A DNA stretch of 17,086 nucleotides from Roseiarcus sp050013915 (GTDB lineage Bacteria > Pseudomonadota > Alphaproteobacteria > Rhizobiales > Beijerinckiaceae), in assembly GCA_050013915.1 (NCBI GenBank), contig JBEKEI010000112.1:1-17086 (forward strand), read 5' to 3'. Position numbers and translations under genes: made by a program. Below the pieces are notes generated by a model. That model did no database searches and was not told where the DNA came from. It saw nothing but the letters and a program-made list of their open reading frames with translations. Position 1 is the first letter of the stretch; each line of letters opens with the position of its first letter. Below, in pieces: positions 15,084 to 17,086 of the stretch.

Positions 15084-17086
15084 ATGACGAGCGAAGCGGA
15101 GCTGCGAGAGCCGGAACAAGGCGCGATCCATGATCCCGTCGCGTCGTCGGCGAAGGAGTTCGCGCGCCCCTCGCCGATGATGGCCCAATATCTTTCGATC
15201 AAGGCCGCCCATCCCGACTGCCTGCTGTTCTACCGGATGGGCGACTTCTACGAATTGTTCTTCGCGGACGCCGAGATCGCGAGCCGCGCGCTCGGCATCG
15301 TGCTGACCAGGCGCGGCAAGCACGAGGGCGACGACATCCCGATGTGCGGCGTGCCGGTCGAGCGCGCCGATGACACCCTCCAGCGCCTCATCGGCCTCGG
15401 CCATCGCGTCGCCGTCTGCGAGCAGCTCGAGGATCCCGCCGAGGCGAAGAAGCGCGGCGCCAAATCGGTGGTGCGCCGCGACGTCGTGCGGCTCGTCACG
15501 CCCGGCACGATCACCGAGGACCGGCTGCTCGAACCCGGCCGCGCCAATATTCTCGTCGCGGTGCAGCGCCTTCGTGCGAGCGAGACGCGCGCGCTGTTCG
15601 GACTCGCTGCGCTCGATATCTCGACCGGCGCCTTCTCGCTCGCGGAGATCGACGAGGCGGGGCTCGCCGTCGAGATCGCACGCATCGAGCCGAGCGAAAT
15701 CCTCGTCCCCCAGGCGCTGTTCGACGACCCCGCACTCGCGCGGCTGTTCGGCGAGACGCGCGCGGCGGTAACGCCGATCGGCCGGGACTCCGCCGACGGT
15801 GCGCTCGCGGAGCGCCGGGTCTGCGAATTCTACGGCGTCGAGACGCTCGACGGCTTCGGCGCCTTCACCCGGGCCGAAATCGGCGCCGCCGCGCTCGCGC
15901 TCGCCTACGTCGCGCGCACCCAGATCGACGCGCGCCCCGCTTTGTCTCCGCCGTCGCGCCGCTTGCGCGGCGCCAGTCTCGAGATCGACGCCTCGACGCG
16001 CGCGAATCTCGAACTGACCCGAACGCTGTCGGGCGAGCGCGCGGGCTCGCTGCTCGCCGCGATCGACCTCACCGCGACCTCGGCGGGCGCGCGCCTGCTC
16101 GCCGAGCGGCTCGCGAGCCCGCTGACCCGCCCCGAGGCGATCGATCCGCGGCTCGACGCGGTCGGCTGGTTCGTCGGGGAGGCGCGGCTGCGCGGGGAAT
16201 TGCGCGCGATCCTGCGCTCGGCGCCCGATTTCATCCGCGCGCTGCTGCGCCTCAGCCTCGACCGCGGCGGTCCGCGGGATCTGGCGGCGCTGCGCGACGG
16301 CCTGAAGGCCGCGCGAGCGGTCGGGCACGCGCTCGAAGCCTCGCCGCCGGCAAGCGTACTGCTCGTCGAGGCCTGCGCGCGGCTCGGCGCGGCCGACGGC
16401 AGGCTCGAGGACCAACTCACCGCGACGCTCGACGACGAACTTCCGCTCAACCGTCGCGACGGCGGTTTCGTGCGGGCGGGCGCGCTGGCGCCGCTCGACG
16501 AGGCGCGTGCGCTGCGCGACGAAAGCCGCCGCGTCATCGCCGAGCTGCAGGCCAGGTACTGCGAGCTCGCCGAGACGCGCCAGCTCAAGATCAAGCACAA
16601 CAACTTCCTCGGCTTCTACATCGAGACGCAGCAGGCCCACGGCGAGCGCCTGCTGCGCCCGCCCCATTCCGCGACCTTCATCCATCGCCAGACCATGGCG
16701 GGGGCGATGCGCTTCTCGACCAATGAGCTCGCTGAGCTCGAGGCGAAGATCGCCTCGGCGGCCGACCGCGCGCTCGCGCTGGAGCTCGCCGCCTTCGAGC
16801 GACTGCGCCTTGCCTGCCTCACCGAAATGGAGGCGATCCGCGGCGTCGGACTCGCGCTCGCCGAGATCGACGTCGCCTGCGCGCTCGCCGAACTCGCGGT
16901 CCAGCGCGACTGGACGCGGCCCGTGGTCGACGATTCGCTCGCATTCGTGATCGAGGGCGGCCGCCATCCCGTCGTCGAGGCAGCGCTGCGCGCGCGCGGC
17001 GAGGCCTTCGTCGCCAATGACGCCGACCTCTCCGGCGAAATCGCGCACGGCGGCCGCATCGCGCTGATCACCGGCCCCAACATGGC
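15084..17086 (+). CDS. mutS: DNA mismatch repair protein MutS (3' end beyond window)
   Basis: The first 667 codons of MutS, the ATPase that recognises mismatches and small loops after replication. The mismatch-recognition motif GDFYELF is at 53-59, with Phe55 and Glu57 as the stacking and hydrogen-bonding residues. It is preceded by MMAQYLSIKAAHPDCLLFYR and followed by GIVLTRRGKHEGDDIPMCGV and VAVCEQLEDPAEAKKRG, all standard for the N-terminal domain. Connector, lever and clamp domains follow (YIETQQAHGERL and TMAGAMRFSTNEL in the clamp/lever part). The frame is open without interruption to the window edge. It stops at ITGPNM, exactly where Walker A (GPNMGGKS in the family) begins, so the ATPase and dimerisation domains are not seen. 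The ATG at 15084 has only a weak upstream AGGG. A long open frame on the opposite strand is a codon-bias shadow. Confidence 0.97.
   Translation, partial: MTSEAELREPEQGAIHDPVASSAKEFARPSPMMAQYLSIKAAHPDCLLFYRMGDFYELFFADAEIASRALGIVLTRRGKHEGDDIPMCGVPVERADDTLQRLIGLGHRVAVCEQLEDPAEAKKRGAKSVVRRDVVRLVTPGTITEDRLLEPGRANILVAVQRLRASETRALFGLAALDISTGAFSLAEIDEAGLAVEIARIEPSEILVPQALFDDPALARLFGETRAAVTPIGRDSADGALAERRVCEFYGVETLDGFGAFTRAEIGAAALALAYVARTQIDARPALSPPSRRLRGASLEIDASTRANLELTRTLSGERAGSLLAAIDLTATSAGARLLAERLASPLTRPEAIDPRLDAVGWFVGEARLRGELRAILRSAPDFIRALLRLSLDRGGPRDLAALRDGLKAARAVGHALEASPPASVLLVEACARLGAADGRLEDQLTATLDDELPLNRRDGGFVRAGALAPLDEARALRDESRRVIAELQARYCELAETRQLKIKHNNFLGFYIETQQAHGERLLRPPHSATFIHRQTMAGAMRFSTNELAELEAKIASAADRALALELAAFERLRLACLTEMEAIRGVGLALAEIDVACALAELAVQRDWTRPVVDDSLAFVIEGGRHPVVEAALRARGEAFVANDADLSGEIAHGGRIALITGPNM

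Noticed and set aside
14473..15202. Minus-strand frames of 158 and 180 residues upstream of mutS
   Set aside because: They overlap each other and the ends of the MFS and mutS genes, and have no domain or plausible start signal.
14838..17048. A 736-residue open frame on the minus strand opposite mutS
   Set aside because: It lies exactly opposite a clear mutS, is Arg/Glu/Ala-rich with low complexity, and is the usual shadow of GC-rich codon bias.

Overview
The window is very GC-rich and densely coded. Protein families such as DUF2852, the DUF6489-like protein, an alphaproteobacterial SleB/CwlJ hydrolase and the N-terminal region of MutS point to an alphaproteobacterium, most likely of the order Hyphomicrobiales (Rhizobiales). 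Genus cannot be called from sequence alone. No tRNA, rRNA, CRISPR array, phage gene, transposase or integrase was seen. The region looks like ordinary chromosome.

Left block, minus strand (positions 1-10194), read in transcription order: an omega-amino-acid:pyruvate-type class III aminotransferase; a complete dipeptide/oligopeptide-type ABC importer core (two permeases, two ATPases, joined by 4-base overlaps or 1-base gaps); a two-gene cassette of DUF2852 and DUF2306-type membrane proteins; the family-5 periplasmic substrate-binding protein; an amidase-signature hydrolase; and a multi-spanning membrane protein that runs off the left edge. The aminotransferase, importer, binding protein and amidase together suggest uptake of an amide or peptide-like compound, its hydrolysis, and transamination of a released omega-amino acid such as beta-alanine. 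The substrate is inference only.

Right block, plus strand (10746-17086): a secreted SleB/CwlJ-type cell wall hydrolase, a two-ACT-domain GcvR-like protein, a small DUF6489-like protein, an MFS transporter and the first 667 codons of mutS, cut by the window edge just at the Walker A motif. The two blocks diverge from a 551-base non-coding region at 10195-10745. A second non-coding stretch of 565 bases precedes mutS.

I found no convincing new defence, mobile or RNA-based system. The points most worth a second look are the DUF2852/DUF2306 cassette that separates the binding protein from its importer and is bounded by an inverted AATCAGTAG match, three TCAGT repeats at exact 13-base spacing upstream of the binding protein, and short perfect palindromes in the two large intergenic regions. 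All are modest signals.
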